This document shows, one piece after another, positions 1-9,153 of a DNA stretch of 36,403 nucleotides. Where the stretch lies: the NCBI GenBank assembly GCA_003233455.1, contig QILQ01000014.1, positions 1-36,403 of the forward strand. The letters run 5' to 3'. Within the stretch, counting starts at the first letter, position 1; each line of letters starts with the position of its first letter. Below the pieces are notes generated by a model that did not search any database, was not told where the DNA came from, and worked only from the letters and a program-made list of their open reading frames with translations. Source of the stretch: Candidatus Zambryskiibacteriota bacterium. Its GTDB lineage: Bacteria > Patescibacteriota > Minisyncoccia > Phycocordibacterales > WO2-35-19. A program made the position numbers and the translations under genes.

Positions 1-55
1 TAATGTTTATAAAGGTTTTATAATGTAATAGAATTATTAAAATAATAATTAAAAA

Positions 56-307
56 ATGAACAAATATATAACTATAAAAGAAGTTTCCAAAATACTAGGA
101 GTAACAAAACTAACCCTTAGAAATTGGGATAAATCCGGTAAACTTAAAGCTCACCGCCACCCTTTTAATAACTACAGAATTTATAAATTAGAAGATATTG
201 ACAAAGTCTTAGAAATGATTGAGAGTAATATTTTCATTGTAAAAAAGAAAAAAGATGAAATTCGTAAACTAGCAGTCCTTCATCTGGAAGAAAATGAATT
301 AAAATAA
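56..307 (+). CDS. Small MerR/excisionase-type helix-turn-helix DNA-binding protein
   Basis: ORF 83 aa; N-terminus YITIKEVSKILGVTKLTLRNWDKSGKLKAHRHPFNNYRIYKLEDI matches the MerR-like HTH pattern (as in IS607-type resolvase N-termini). Confidence 0.75.
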   Translation: MNKYITIKEVSKILGVTKLTLRNWDKSGKLKAHRHPFNNYRIYKLEDIDKVLEMIESNIFIVKKKKDEIRKLAVLHLEENELK

Positions 308-735
308 TTTTTTATTTTTTTAACAAAAAGAATAAAACCAGAAAGATTGACTCCTGTTTCTGATATCACTTCCTCTCTTCCTCTTTTTAAAATTCACATA
401 CTCTACTCCTTTCAAATACCCCCTACCCCTCTATTAAGAAAATTAAATTTTATAAAAAATATAAAAATCATTTAGATTAAAATAGCTGTTAAATTACATA
501 AAAATGAGACCTTTTAATCTCCTAATAATTAAGATAATATCTGTTTGCAAATTAACTTGGCATTGATTTTATTTTCCATTCCTTTTATTTAAAATTGAGT
601 AAAAAAATAGTTATGTAATTTAATAAAATTACAGTTCACATTATATCCGTATTATATCGCGTTTATGTCATATATTAAGCGTCTAGTTTTTAAAGTAAAT
701 TTATATATTTCACAACATATCTCAACAAAAATCTA

Positions 736-779
736 TACTAAACGCTCAGCGTCTAATATTAGACGCTGAGCGTTTAGTA
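736..779. repeat. 44-bp perfect palindrome upstream of the RAYT transposase
   Basis: tactaaacgctcagcgtctaat / attagacgctgagcgtttagta; arms are exact reverse complements; each arm also contains acgct-c-agcgt. Confidence 0.95.
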
Positions 780-854
780 GTTATCCACACCAAAAGTAGC
801 TTTAGATTTTAATTATTTATATAATAACTTACGTAATAATATAATAAAAATATA

Positions 855-1508
855 ATGAGATACGAAAATTTTGCCAAAGACGAATATTATCATGTATTTA
901 CCAGAGGAGTAAACAAAGAAAAAATATTTATTGATGAACGCGATAAAGCGAGATTTATATTTTTAATCACCCACCTTCAATCCCCTATTAAAATATATAA
1001 TATTTCTTGGTACACCAAAAATTTTCTTGAAAAAGGACACTTCACTACCAAAAAAGACAAAATAAACGAGATACTTAAAGAAAGAAGTATCAAACTTGTG
1101 GCCTTTGTTTTAATGTCAAATCATTTTCATCTTTTAATTCAAAATTTAGATGACAGTATATTGTCTGTTTATATGCACCGAGTTCTCACCGCTTACAGCA
1201 AATATTTTAACGCTAAATATCACAAAAAAGGTCATGTTTTTGAAGGTCCGTTTAAAGCGGTGCGTGTAAAAAATAATACTCAATTATTGCATCTATCCGC
1301 TTATATACACAAAAATCCAAAAGAAATAAAAGCTTGGGAAAATACTTACAACAAATATCCATACTCAAGTTATCAAGATTATATAGGTTTAAATAGGTGG
1401 GGTAATTTTCTCTCCACTGATATAGTTTTAAAACAGTTTAAAGACCAAGTAAAATACAAAGATTTTGTAATCACCAGTACCGCTAAAGAAAACTCAGATA
1501 GCTTTTAA
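855..1508 (+). CDS. REP-associated tyrosine transposase (Y1/IS200-like, RAYT) family protein
   Basis: 217 aa; YYHVFTRGVNKEKIF, FVLMSNHFHLLIQ (HUH motif), YHKKGHVFEGPFKAVRV, HLSAYIHKNP are typical of TnpA_REP/RAYT. Confidence 0.9.
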   Translation: MRYENFAKDEYYHVFTRGVNKEKIFIDERDKARFIFLITHLQSPIKIYNISWYTKNFLEKGHFTTKKDKINEILKERSIKLVAFVLMSNHFHLLIQNLDDSILSVYMHRVLTAYSKYFNAKYHKKGHVFEGPFKAVRVKNNTQLLHLSAYIHKNPKEIKAWENTYNKYPYSSYQDYIGLNRWGNFLSTDIVLKQFKDQVKYKDFVITSTAKENSDSF

Positions 1509-2948
1509 AATAAGCTCTTTTAGGACACTTGGATTAGCGGCGCCACCGGTAGCTTTCATACCTTGTCCCACTAGAAATTGAATCACTGAAAGTTTACCCG
1601 CTTTATATTCATCAACTATTTTTGGATTTTGAGTGATAATATTTTGAACTATCAGAGCAAGTTCTTCTTCATTGTTTTGCTGAATAAGACCCGCCTTTTG
1701 AGCAATTTGATGAGGATCCCCCCCTTTATCAATTAAAATTTGAATAGTATTTTTTGCTCCACGAGAAGACAACTCGCCAGAGATTATCATCTTTATAACA
1801 TCACTTATTGAGTTTGGTTCTATTTTTGAAACATCTGTAGCAAGACTAGAAATATCACTTACTATATAATTAGAGAGCAACTGAAAATCTTTCTTATCTA
1901 TATTAGATGAAGCACTTTCAAACAAATTCCCCAACTCAATATTTGAAATATAAAAATTAATATCATTTTCTTTTATACCATAGTCTTTTTTAAACCTCTC
2001 TCTTTTACCACTTGGTGTCTCATTTATTTCACTCCGCAAAGCACTCTCATCAAACTCTTTTATTTCACTCAATTTAAGTTTTGGTAAATCTGGATCAGGA
2101 AAATATCTATAATCATGAGAATCTTCTTTAGACCGTTGGGAAAAAGTGCTCTGTTTTTTCTCATCCCAACCTCTAGTTTCTTGACTTACCTTTTCTCCAT
2201 TTTCCAAAACTTCTGCCTGTCTTTTTATTTCATATTCTATCGCTCTTTCGGCGGCACGAAAAGAATTTAAATTTTTTATTTCCACCTTGGTTCCTAAAAT
2301 CAAGGTCAAACCTTTAAGATTTTTTCCAAGGTTCGACCTTGATTTAGCAACAGAAATGTTAGCCTCCAGTCTCATTTCCCCTTTTTCCATATTAGCTTCC
2401 GACACTCCCAAATATTGCAGGAGAAGTTGCAATTCTTCGCCAAACTTGACAACTTCAGCAGAAGAATGCATCACTGGCTCGGTTACTAATTCCATAAGTG
2501 GCACCCCCGCTCGATTGAAGTCAACCAAACTATATTTGTCTGCCAAGTCTCCTTTTTGATGAGCGGAACGAGCAGTATCTTCTTCTAAATGAATTCTGGT
2601 AATCTTAACTCCGCAAAGTTCTCCACCGATTACCAACGGATGTTTATATTGGCTTATTTGGTAGCCCTTGGGAATATCCGGATAAAAATAATTCTTGCGG
2701 TCAAACTCGGAAAAGTCCGCCAACTTACCCCCCACCGAAAGCCCCACTTTTAATACATATTTTATCGCCTTTTTGTTAATAACCGGTAAAGTCCCCGGAT
2801 GAGCCATACAAACAGGACAAATATTTATATTCGGTCTTTTTTCGTTCGCGTCATTTTTGCACGAACAAAACATTTTGGTTTTGGTTTTTAATTCCGCGTG
2901 AATTTCAAGACCTATAGTAGGTTTATATTCTGTGTTATTTTTTTGCAT
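1494..2948 (-). CDS. gatB: Aspartyl/glutamyl-tRNA(Asn/Gln) amidotransferase subunit B
   Basis: 484 aa; IGLEIHAELKTKTKMFCSC, NICPVCMAHPGTLPVIN, DFNRAGVPLMELVTEP, SFRAAERAIEYEIKRQ. Confidence 0.97.
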   Translation of the reverse strand: MQKNNTEYKPTIGLEIHAELKTKTKMFCSCKNDANEKRPNINICPVCMAHPGTLPVINKKAIKYVLKVGLSVGGKLADFSEFDRKNYFYPDIPKGYQISQYKHPLVIGGELCGVKITRIHLEEDTARSAHQKGDLADKYSLVDFNRAGVPLMELVTEPVMHSSAEVVKFGEELQLLLQYLGVSEANMEKGEMRLEANISVAKSRSNLGKNLKGLTLILGTKVEIKNLNSFRAAERAIEYEIKRQAEVLENGEKVSQETRGWDEKKQSTFSQRSKEDSHDYRYFPDPDLPKLKLSEIKEFDESALRSEINETPSGKRERFKKDYGIKENDINFYISNIELGNLFESASSNIDKKDFQLLSNYIVSDISSLATDVSKIEPNSISDVIKMIISGELSSRGAKNTIQILIDKGGDPHQIAQKAGLIQQNNEEELALIVQNIITQNPKIVDEYKAGKLSVIQFLVGQGMKATGGAANPSVLKELILKAI

Positions 2949-2976
2949 AACTTATAGTTTATATAGAAAATATAAA

Positions 2977-3897
2977 CTAAATAGACAAATTATGCAAAGC
3001 TTTGTTTGCCATTTCTATCGCTCCTTCTTTTGTTTTAGTAACAGCAAACCATCCTCCGTTTGTACAAAACTGAGCATCTTTAATACCAGAGACACTTCTT
3101 AGTTCGTCAGTCCTAAGACCCCACCAATTTTTAGGTAGGTTAGCCCTATCTGAATCATATTTTTCTAAATCATCTCTACCAGATTGAATATTCCAATCTT
3201 TACCATTTTTATTTAGATATACTACAAATTTTATATTTTTATTTTTAGAGACTGCTTCATACCACTCTATATTTTTCTCTAAAATTAAAACTTCAGGTTC
3301 ATTTTGTTTTTTTATAGCTTCTAATGTTTCTCTCTCCCCTTCAATAAAGTTCTTAGCCCAAACAATTTCTCTTTTTATTATCTCTTTAGCAAAAAAAATT
3401 ATTTTTTCAAATTGTTTATAAGATAATTTTTTATCTTCTTGTTGAGTGAGATTAAAAATGTCTATCATATCACTAGTTCGATAATCAATAACTCCAAATT
3501 CATTGACTGAAGAAATATTTACCCCATTATCCTTAGCATCAATAGGTATCACGAGATTTTTTTCTATTCTATTTGCAACTTTTTGATCATCACAAACTTT
3601 TGCTCCATATTTTTTCCAAACAAGTCCAAAAGATGCATAAGGAATCCCGTTTTCGTGAGTGCCAGCACCTTTTTTTTGATGATGGTCAAACCTATTTTTG
3701 TCTGGGTCATATTCCATTCCAACATCTACTACTATATCTGCTTTTTTTATAATTTCTTCTTCTCTACTACGGACTATATTTATTTTTTGATCAGTTTTTT
3801 CCGCCCACAGAGAAAATGTAGCACAAGCAAAAATATCATCTGCATGAAAAGTGCCACTATGGGTTACAACTGTAATTTTCTTTTTAAATAGACTCAT
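2977..3897 (-). CDS. MYG1 family protein (UPF0160, DHH-like metal-dependent hydrolase)
   Basis: 306 aa; VVTHSGTFHADDIFACATFSLW, RFDHHQ, GIPYASFGLVWKKYG are MYG1 hallmarks. Confidence 0.9.
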   Translation of the reverse strand: MSLFKKKITVVTHSGTFHADDIFACATFSLWAEKTDQKINIVRSREEEIIKKADIVVDVGMEYDPDKNRFDHHQKKGAGTHENGIPYASFGLVWKKYGAKVCDDQKVANRIEKNLVIPIDAKDNGVNISSVNEFGVIDYRTSDMIDIFNLTQQEDKKLSYKQFEKIIFFAKEIIKREIVWAKNFIEGERETLEAIKKQNEPEVLILEKNIEWYEAVSKNKNIKFVVYLNKNGKDWNIQSGRDDLEKYDSDRANLPKNWWGLRTDELRSVSGIKDAQFCTNGGWFAVTKTKEGAIEMANKALHNLSI

Positions 3898-5876
3898 CTC
3901 GTTAAAAGTTTATCAGTATTATTTTTTAAAGCATTAAAAGAATTCATTTTTTTATCATACTCAATAACAGTACGGACAAATTCAGAATGACTCCAAGTAA
4001 GGGGCACGGCTGATAATGACGCACCAGTATAAGGATTAAGCTGCTCGGAAAGCATACCGGATTTTGCGAATTTTGTCACCCACTCTATATCTTTGACTAC
4101 TTCTTGAAGTTCTGCCACAGAAGTGGCTACCGCTATTTTGTATTGAGTAAACCAAAGAGTGGTAACAAACCACGGGTTGCCAATTGAATTTCCTCCCTCC
4201 ACATAAGAATATCTGTCTCCTTCATAACGAGCAATGCCCCCGATATTGTTGCCTTTTGTTAATCTAGTTTTTAATATTTTAAAAGCTTCTTTCATTCTGG
4301 GGTCATCGGCAGACACCACTCCAAAACGAAATATTCCGTAAAAACTGCTGGCATCTAAATTTATATTTTTTTCTGATTTATCACCGGTTAGTTTGAAAAA
4401 ATATTTTTCATCTTCATTCCAAAGATATGTCATAATGGCCTTGCGTAAAGATTCAGCTTCTGAATAAAATTTACTGACATCATCATCTTTACCTAAAATT
4501 TTAGCAAAATTATGCGCCGCCATAAGACCTCCGTAAACAACCGAAGCGGTAAATGGCGAAATTTCATATTGTTCCTCCCATAAATCATAGCTAGGTAAAG
4601 GTAAACCGGTCTTAACATCTTTATATTGAATCAAAAAATCAGCCGCTTTTTTGATAAAATTATTATAAATACTTTCTATAAATCCAAGATCCTTAGTTCT
4701 TATATAATGTTCCCAAAGACCAACAAGTAAAATAGCCGTCTCATCTTCTTGAATCGCAAGTTGACTCTTACCATCCTTAACCCATGGATGCCAAGAACTG
4801 CCTAAAGAATGGTCCGGTTGATATTTATGCAACACATAACCCTCCTCTGTTAAAATATCATTAGCAAAAATATAAAATCTTTTAGAAATATCATGAAATC
4901 CGGCCAAATCAAAACTCCAAGCAGTAAAACAAGCATCTCTGGGCCAAACATAACCGTAAGTATCTCCCCCGTATTGAATATTGCCGGAATCAGCCGAAGC
5001 TAAAATCCCTCCACGATTGTCGCAATGAGCTCTCATTATCAAAAGCGAATCATAAAATAAATTTTTCGCTTTTTGAGATAGATTCGGGAAAGATAATTCA
5101 ATTTGACCGGTCCAAGCTTGCCAAAAATTTTTAGTTGATTTAAGCAAATGCTCCGGAGATTTTCCAAAAATATATTCACGCAATCCGCATACTTCCCGAT
5201 AAGTCTCACCAACCGCTATCCAATAATATAAAACAATTGAATTATTGGCGGCAATATCTTTTTGCCAACTGACAACCGAATCCACCATACCGTGCTCAAT
5301 GGGATTTTTTGATAAAGCCCCATCTTCAGCGTCTTTCCAAGTGCCTTCCTTCCCTTCAATGCCACAAAAACCGATACTGTAATCGTCAAAAGATTTGCCC
5401 TCACAAACCCCTCCAACTAAAAAAACTCTTCGGCCTTTGTAGTGAACTATGGAATCAATATTATTTGAAAAATAAGCGGTATCAGCGTGATTAGTATCTC
5501 CTATTTTAAATTGTTGATTTAAAAATATTTTTATATTGCGGGTTTTAGAATCTCTATTTGTCAATACTATTTTTCTCAAAAAAATATTTTTTTCATTATA
5601 GACGATATCAGTTGATTCCACCAAAATCTTAGCTTTTTCATTAAAAGCTTCCATATGAGAAACCATAGTGTTTCTTTCAAGCTTTATATCAATCTGCCAC
5701 TCTCCATTATCAATCCATCTGATTTTTCCATCAACAAAAATGCCAATTTTATGTTTCTGATTTACACCTATATGATTTTCTTGTCCGACATAAGGAAAAT
5801 AAAAATCCCTCATCTGTCCGAACTTATCAAGACAGATTGATGTATTGCCATTTCCTAAAACCATTGAGCGAGCCAT
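3894..5876 (-). CDS. Glycoside hydrolase family 15-like protein (glucoamylase/trehalase-like)
   Basis: 660 aa; GGDTYGYVWPRDACFTAWSFDLAG, PLPSYDLWEEQYEISPFTASVVYGGL are GH15 motifs. Confidence 0.9.
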   Translation of the reverse strand: MARSMVLGNGNTSICLDKFGQMRDFYFPYVGQENHIGVNQKHKIGIFVDGKIRWIDNGEWQIDIKLERNTMVSHMEAFNEKAKILVESTDIVYNEKNIFLRKIVLTNRDSKTRNIKIFLNQQFKIGDTNHADTAYFSNNIDSIVHYKGRRVFLVGGVCEGKSFDDYSIGFCGIEGKEGTWKDAEDGALSKNPIEHGMVDSVVSWQKDIAANNSIVLYYWIAVGETYREVCGLREYIFGKSPEHLLKSTKNFWQAWTGQIELSFPNLSQKAKNLFYDSLLIMRAHCDNRGGILASADSGNIQYGGDTYGYVWPRDACFTAWSFDLAGFHDISKRFYIFANDILTEEGYVLHKYQPDHSLGSSWHPWVKDGKSQLAIQEDETAILLVGLWEHYIRTKDLGFIESIYNNFIKKAADFLIQYKDVKTGLPLPSYDLWEEQYEISPFTASVVYGGLMAAHNFAKILGKDDDVSKFYSEAESLRKAIMTYLWNEDEKYFFKLTGDKSEKNINLDASSFYGIFRFGVVSADDPRMKEAFKILKTRLTKGNNIGGIARYEGDRYSYVEGGNSIGNPWFVTTLWFTQYKIAVATSVAELQEVVKDIEWVTKFAKSGMLSEQLNPYTGASLSAVPLTWSHSEFVRTVIEYDKKMNSFNALKNNTDKLLTR

Positions 5877-5900
5877 ATAAAAATTATATCATAAAAATAA

Positions 5901-5937
5901 CTCACCCCTACCCTCTCTTACAACAAGAGAGGGGAAA
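5901..5937. repeat. REP-like palindromic unit
   Basis: ctcacccctaccctctcttacaacaagagagggg; stem ccctctctt (5911-5919)/aagagaggg (5925-5933). Confidence 0.45.
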
Positions 5938-6058
5938 ACTTCCTTTTCCAGAGGGTGACCCTTAAAGACCCTGCCCCAAAGGGTTATCCTCAAAGTTTTT
6001 TAATGAGTTTTAATTCTTCTTCAAGAAAGTCTGCTAATTTTTATTCCCAGCTCTCAAC

Positions 6059-6086
6059 TTGACATCAAAATTAGCTTTGCTATACT
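6059..6086 (+). promoter_or_regulatory. Predicted sigma70-type promoter
   Basis: TTGACA (6059-6064), 16-nt spacer, tgcTATACT (6081-6086); extended -10. Confidence 0.6.
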
Positions 6087-6099
6087 AATACCATCCTTA

Positions 6100-6126
6100 G
6101 AAAAGGTCGCGCTTCGCGGCCTTTTC
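6100..6126. terminator. Hairpin terminator between the GH15 and NYN genes
   Basis: gaaaaggtcgcg-ctt-cgcggccttttc; 12-bp stem with one G.U pair, T-rich flank. Confidence 0.65.
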
Positions 6127-6128
6127 CT

Positions 6129-6764
6129 TTATATACCCTTCTTTATTTTAACCTTTAAGTTATTAATATTCAAAAAATCAACTGGATTACCTTTTTCCTG
6201 AGTTAAATTTCTTAATTTTGTTGAAAACCTAGAAGTAGAATAACGAGGACCGCTTTTTATTCTTTTAGCACTAGATACTATATGAGCAATAGTGCCTTTC
6301 TTTACAACCTTCTTAATTAAATACTCGAAATCGCCGTCACCCGTGAAAATATAAAACTCGGTATTTTCACCAGAATATTCCATAGCATCAACAGTTAAAT
6401 CCACATCACAATTTGATTTTCTATTGTAACCCATATCAACAATTTCATTAAATTTATAGTCACATTTAGGACACTTTATTTTTATATTTTTATTTCTATT
6501 TTTGTATGAAAAAACTACTTTTGACCTAACTACACCGCCACCTTCAATCAATAATTCAAATTCTTTCTGGGTTTCTAAATCGCCAGCATCTATTCCTGTG
6601 TAAAAAAATACCTTCTCACATTTCCAATCATCTTTAAGAAATTTATATAATTTCATCCAATCCACTAAAAATCCTAAAACTCTGCGAGTAGTAGTTTCAG
6701 TATTTTGCACATCTATAAAAGCAAATCTCCTTTTGTTGTTCATTGATATTAATTTACACTTCAC
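6129..6764 (-). CDS. NYN (PIN-like, LabA/DUF88) domain protein, putative RNase
   Basis: 211 aa; FAFIDVQN, KSNCDVDLTVDAM, FTGDGDFEYLIKKV match NYN acidic motifs; CPKC inside. Likely start at the internal MNNKRRF. Confidence 0.8.
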   Translation of the reverse strand: MKCKLISMNNKRRFAFIDVQNTETTTRRVLGFLVDWMKLYKFLKDDWKCEKVFFYTGIDAGDLETQKEFELLIEGGGVVRSKVVFSYKNRNKNIKIKCPKCDYKFNEIVDMGYNRKSNCDVDLTVDAMEYSGENTEFYIFTGDGDFEYLIKKVVKKGTIAHIVSSAKRIKSGPRYSTSRFSTKLRNLTQEKGNPVDFLNINNLKVKIKKGI

Positions 6765-8013
6765 TAAACCTCAACGGTCGCATTTTATGGAGAGAAATAT
6801 TATGTTCCTGTTTTTTCTTAGCCACCTCCAAACGCAAACGCATATCTTGCATCACATTCATATAAGCAATAAAAGCTTCATACGGAGATTCATACGGAGA
6901 GAAATATTTATGAACATCGCCATCATTCCAAAATTTAGTGCACATATAATAGAAATGGTCGGAAGTTTGCAGTCTTCGCCAATCTTCTATAAGTTTCTGG
7001 TCATCAATATGAATTATTTCTTTACCTAAAGCGTAAAGAGTGTTTAAGGCTTCCTTTTGAAGGTCATTGCCAGTCCAAGCGGACAAATCCCTTTCTATAT
7101 CGGCCCAAGAAACATAATAAGGAACATCTAACTCCCCCTTTGTCTCATAACGATCTATAATTTCAGATGGAGTGGCAAAATTATTATCTGGATTTTTTAA
7201 AATTTCTTCTGGTAAATAATGTAAAAATTCAAATATGCCGGTGTCTTCCCATTGGTGTTCCCCGAAAGTTTCGTAATCCATAAAAAGATTTATGGTATCG
7301 CCATTGCCATTGTGAGAAGAAACCCAATCAGCAAATTTTGGTGCTGTCAGTGGCCAACTTTTCCAACTTTGTTGAGAAAACCTAAAAGCGATATCATCAG
7401 AAAGACGATAATGTTTCAACAGCAATTTTATATTTTCAACGCCTGCCGGTTTATAAACGAAAGCCGGACTTCGCCAACCTAAAATATGGTCGGCTCCCTC
7501 GGCTAAAATACCTTTGTAACCCATTTTTCCCGCCATCTTCGCTATTTCATTTGAGTAGATAAGTTCGGTATTACGAAAAACCGAAGGAGTAACCCCAAAA
7601 ATATCTTGAATTTTTTTACGATGAAGATTAACTTGATTAACAAATTCTTCTTCAGAATAAATAGAAGCTAAAGAATGATAATAAGTTTCTGAAAGAAGTT
7701 CCACGTTGCCGGTATTCATTAAATTTTTAAAAGACTCAATCACTTCCGGCGCGTATTTTTCAAATTGTTCCAAAGCAACACCAGAAATGGAAAAACTGAC
7801 TTTAAATTCCGGATTATTTTTTATATTTTCAAGCAGGGTGGCATTGGCGGGCAGATAACATTTACCGGCCACTTTCTCAATAATCGCTTTATTGTCCAAA
7901 CTGGTGCCACTTTCATCATTGAAGTAAGAACTATTTTGACCAACATCAAAAATTCGGTACTTGCGCACCCTTAAAGGTTGATGAACTTGGAAGTAAAAAC
8001 ATACTGAAGTCAT
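6754..8013 (-). CDS. Glycoside hydrolase family 57 (alpha-amylase-type)
   Basis: 419 aa; CFYFQVHQPLRVRKYRIFDVG N-terminus, FRNTELIYSNEIAKMAGKMGYKGILAEGAD, FMDYETFGEHQW. Confidence 0.93.
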   Translation of the reverse strand: MTSVCFYFQVHQPLRVRKYRIFDVGQNSSYFNDESGTSLDNKAIIEKVAGKCYLPANATLLENIKNNPEFKVSFSISGVALEQFEKYAPEVIESFKNLMNTGNVELLSETYYHSLASIYSEEEFVNQVNLHRKKIQDIFGVTPSVFRNTELIYSNEIAKMAGKMGYKGILAEGADHILGWRSPAFVYKPAGVENIKLLLKHYRLSDDIAFRFSQQSWKSWPLTAPKFADWVSSHNGNGDTINLFMDYETFGEHQWEDTGIFEFLHYLPEEILKNPDNNFATPSEIIDRYETKGELDVPYYVSWADIERDLSAWTGNDLQKEALNTLYALGKEIIHIDDQKLIEDWRRLQTSDHFYYMCTKFWNDGDVHKYFSPYESPYEAFIAYMNVMQDMRLRLEVAKKKQEHNISLHKMRPLRFSEV

Positions 8014-8035
8014 TGTCTAATGAATTATATAACGA
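7944..8035. repeat. Copy 1 of a 92-bp perfect direct repeat flanking the RM module
   Basis: catcaaaaattcggtacttgcgcacccttaaaggttgatgaac...tgaattatataacga, identical to 10189-10280. Confidence 0.97.
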
Positions 8036-8056
8036 AAGATTGCGCAGTATAAATTT

Positions 8057-9153
8057 GTGTATAGATTAAAACTTGAAAAATTTTTACAAAGATGCATAGT
8101 TATTGATATGAAATACAAACTTAAAAAAGAAGATTTTGAAAGAACTTTTAAATTTGGTGTTGAATACCATCTGGATCCCAGAAAATCTAGCTCTACTAGA
8201 ACAGCGGGATCAGCGAGGGGGCTTGGTGGTGTATTAGATAGTTTTATGCACGGGAAATTAGTAGAAACAGGCGTTATACAAATTATTAATGATCTTAATT
8301 TAAATAAAATTCTTTTAGCTGATTTTGACATAAAAGGAACTAACGAGGCAAAAGATGACCCCGATATAGTAAAAATTATAGAAAAGAAAAATGAGAGATT
8401 GCCAAAAATTTATGTAGAAATTAAAAACATATCTCAAGACGATCGCTACATTGGTCTTACGTATGAACAATTTAACACAGCTAAAAAGACAAGCAATAAT
8501 AGGGATATTTTTATTGTTGGTGCTCATCTGGAAAATTCATCAAAAAACTCCAGTAAAAAAATAAACGATGCACTTGGGGTTTATTTAAAAAAAAAATAAA
8601 AGATATATCTCTAGAAAATTTCGCAAATATAGGAGAAATAGAAGTTGTAATTGATTATGCAATATCAGGGAAAGAACTTGAAAGTAACGGTCTAAAATTT
8701 TCAAAAGGAGGTTTATTTTACGAAACCGAATTATTTATCGATTCTGGACCACAAGCAAAAAAATTAATAACTACTGGACTATTTAAAAAAATTTCATCAG
8801 GAGAAAATATAGAGATAGAACCATATATACAAAATCCAATGTATAAAATTCCAAAATTTATTAAACCTTTAAAAGCACAAGGAAAAATTGAAATATATGA
8901 AAAGAAAAATAATAAAAGTTTAAGAAGATATATAAAATGTAATTCTGATGTTGAGATAGAAGACAACAACCTTGGAATATTTAAACTTCAAAAAGGTAAA
9001 ATATATCTATTTAATATGACTACAGTTGGAAGAAATCCAGTATTAGCTAGAAATAATATTTGGATAGCAAAAAGAAACCTTTTTTACTTACAAAAGAAAA
9101 ACAAGATAAAATCGACAGAAGAAAACTTAAGAATTATTGCTAACAGTATCTAA
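8057..9153 (+). CDS. Putative type II restriction endonuclease, split by a frameshift at an A10 tract
   Basis: ORF 8057-8599 (likely start ATG 8108) has a PD-(D/E)XK-like DDPDIV...IYVEIKN. The open frame resumes at 8587-8596 and runs to 9153 with no stop; convergent with the adjacent C5 methyltransferase. Confidence 0.7.
8587..8596 (+). other. A10 homopolymer at the frame transition of the endonuclease gene
   Basis: ttattt AAAAAAAAAA taaaag; frame 2 stops at TAA 8597-8599, frame 1 continues as LFKKKIKDISLENFANIGEIEVV. Confidence 0.95.

Noticed and set aside
781-789. Replication origin based on TTATCCACA boxes at 781-789 and 17225-17233
   Set aside because: Only isolated perfect boxes, with no cluster and no dnaA/dnaN nearby; insufficient for an oriC call.
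2287-2559. 90-aa plus-strand ORF
   Set aside because: Antisense to gatB.
8017-8331. 104-aa minus-strand ORF overlapping the endonuclease start
   Set aside because: Antisense, and it crosses the insertion junction; no family resemblance.
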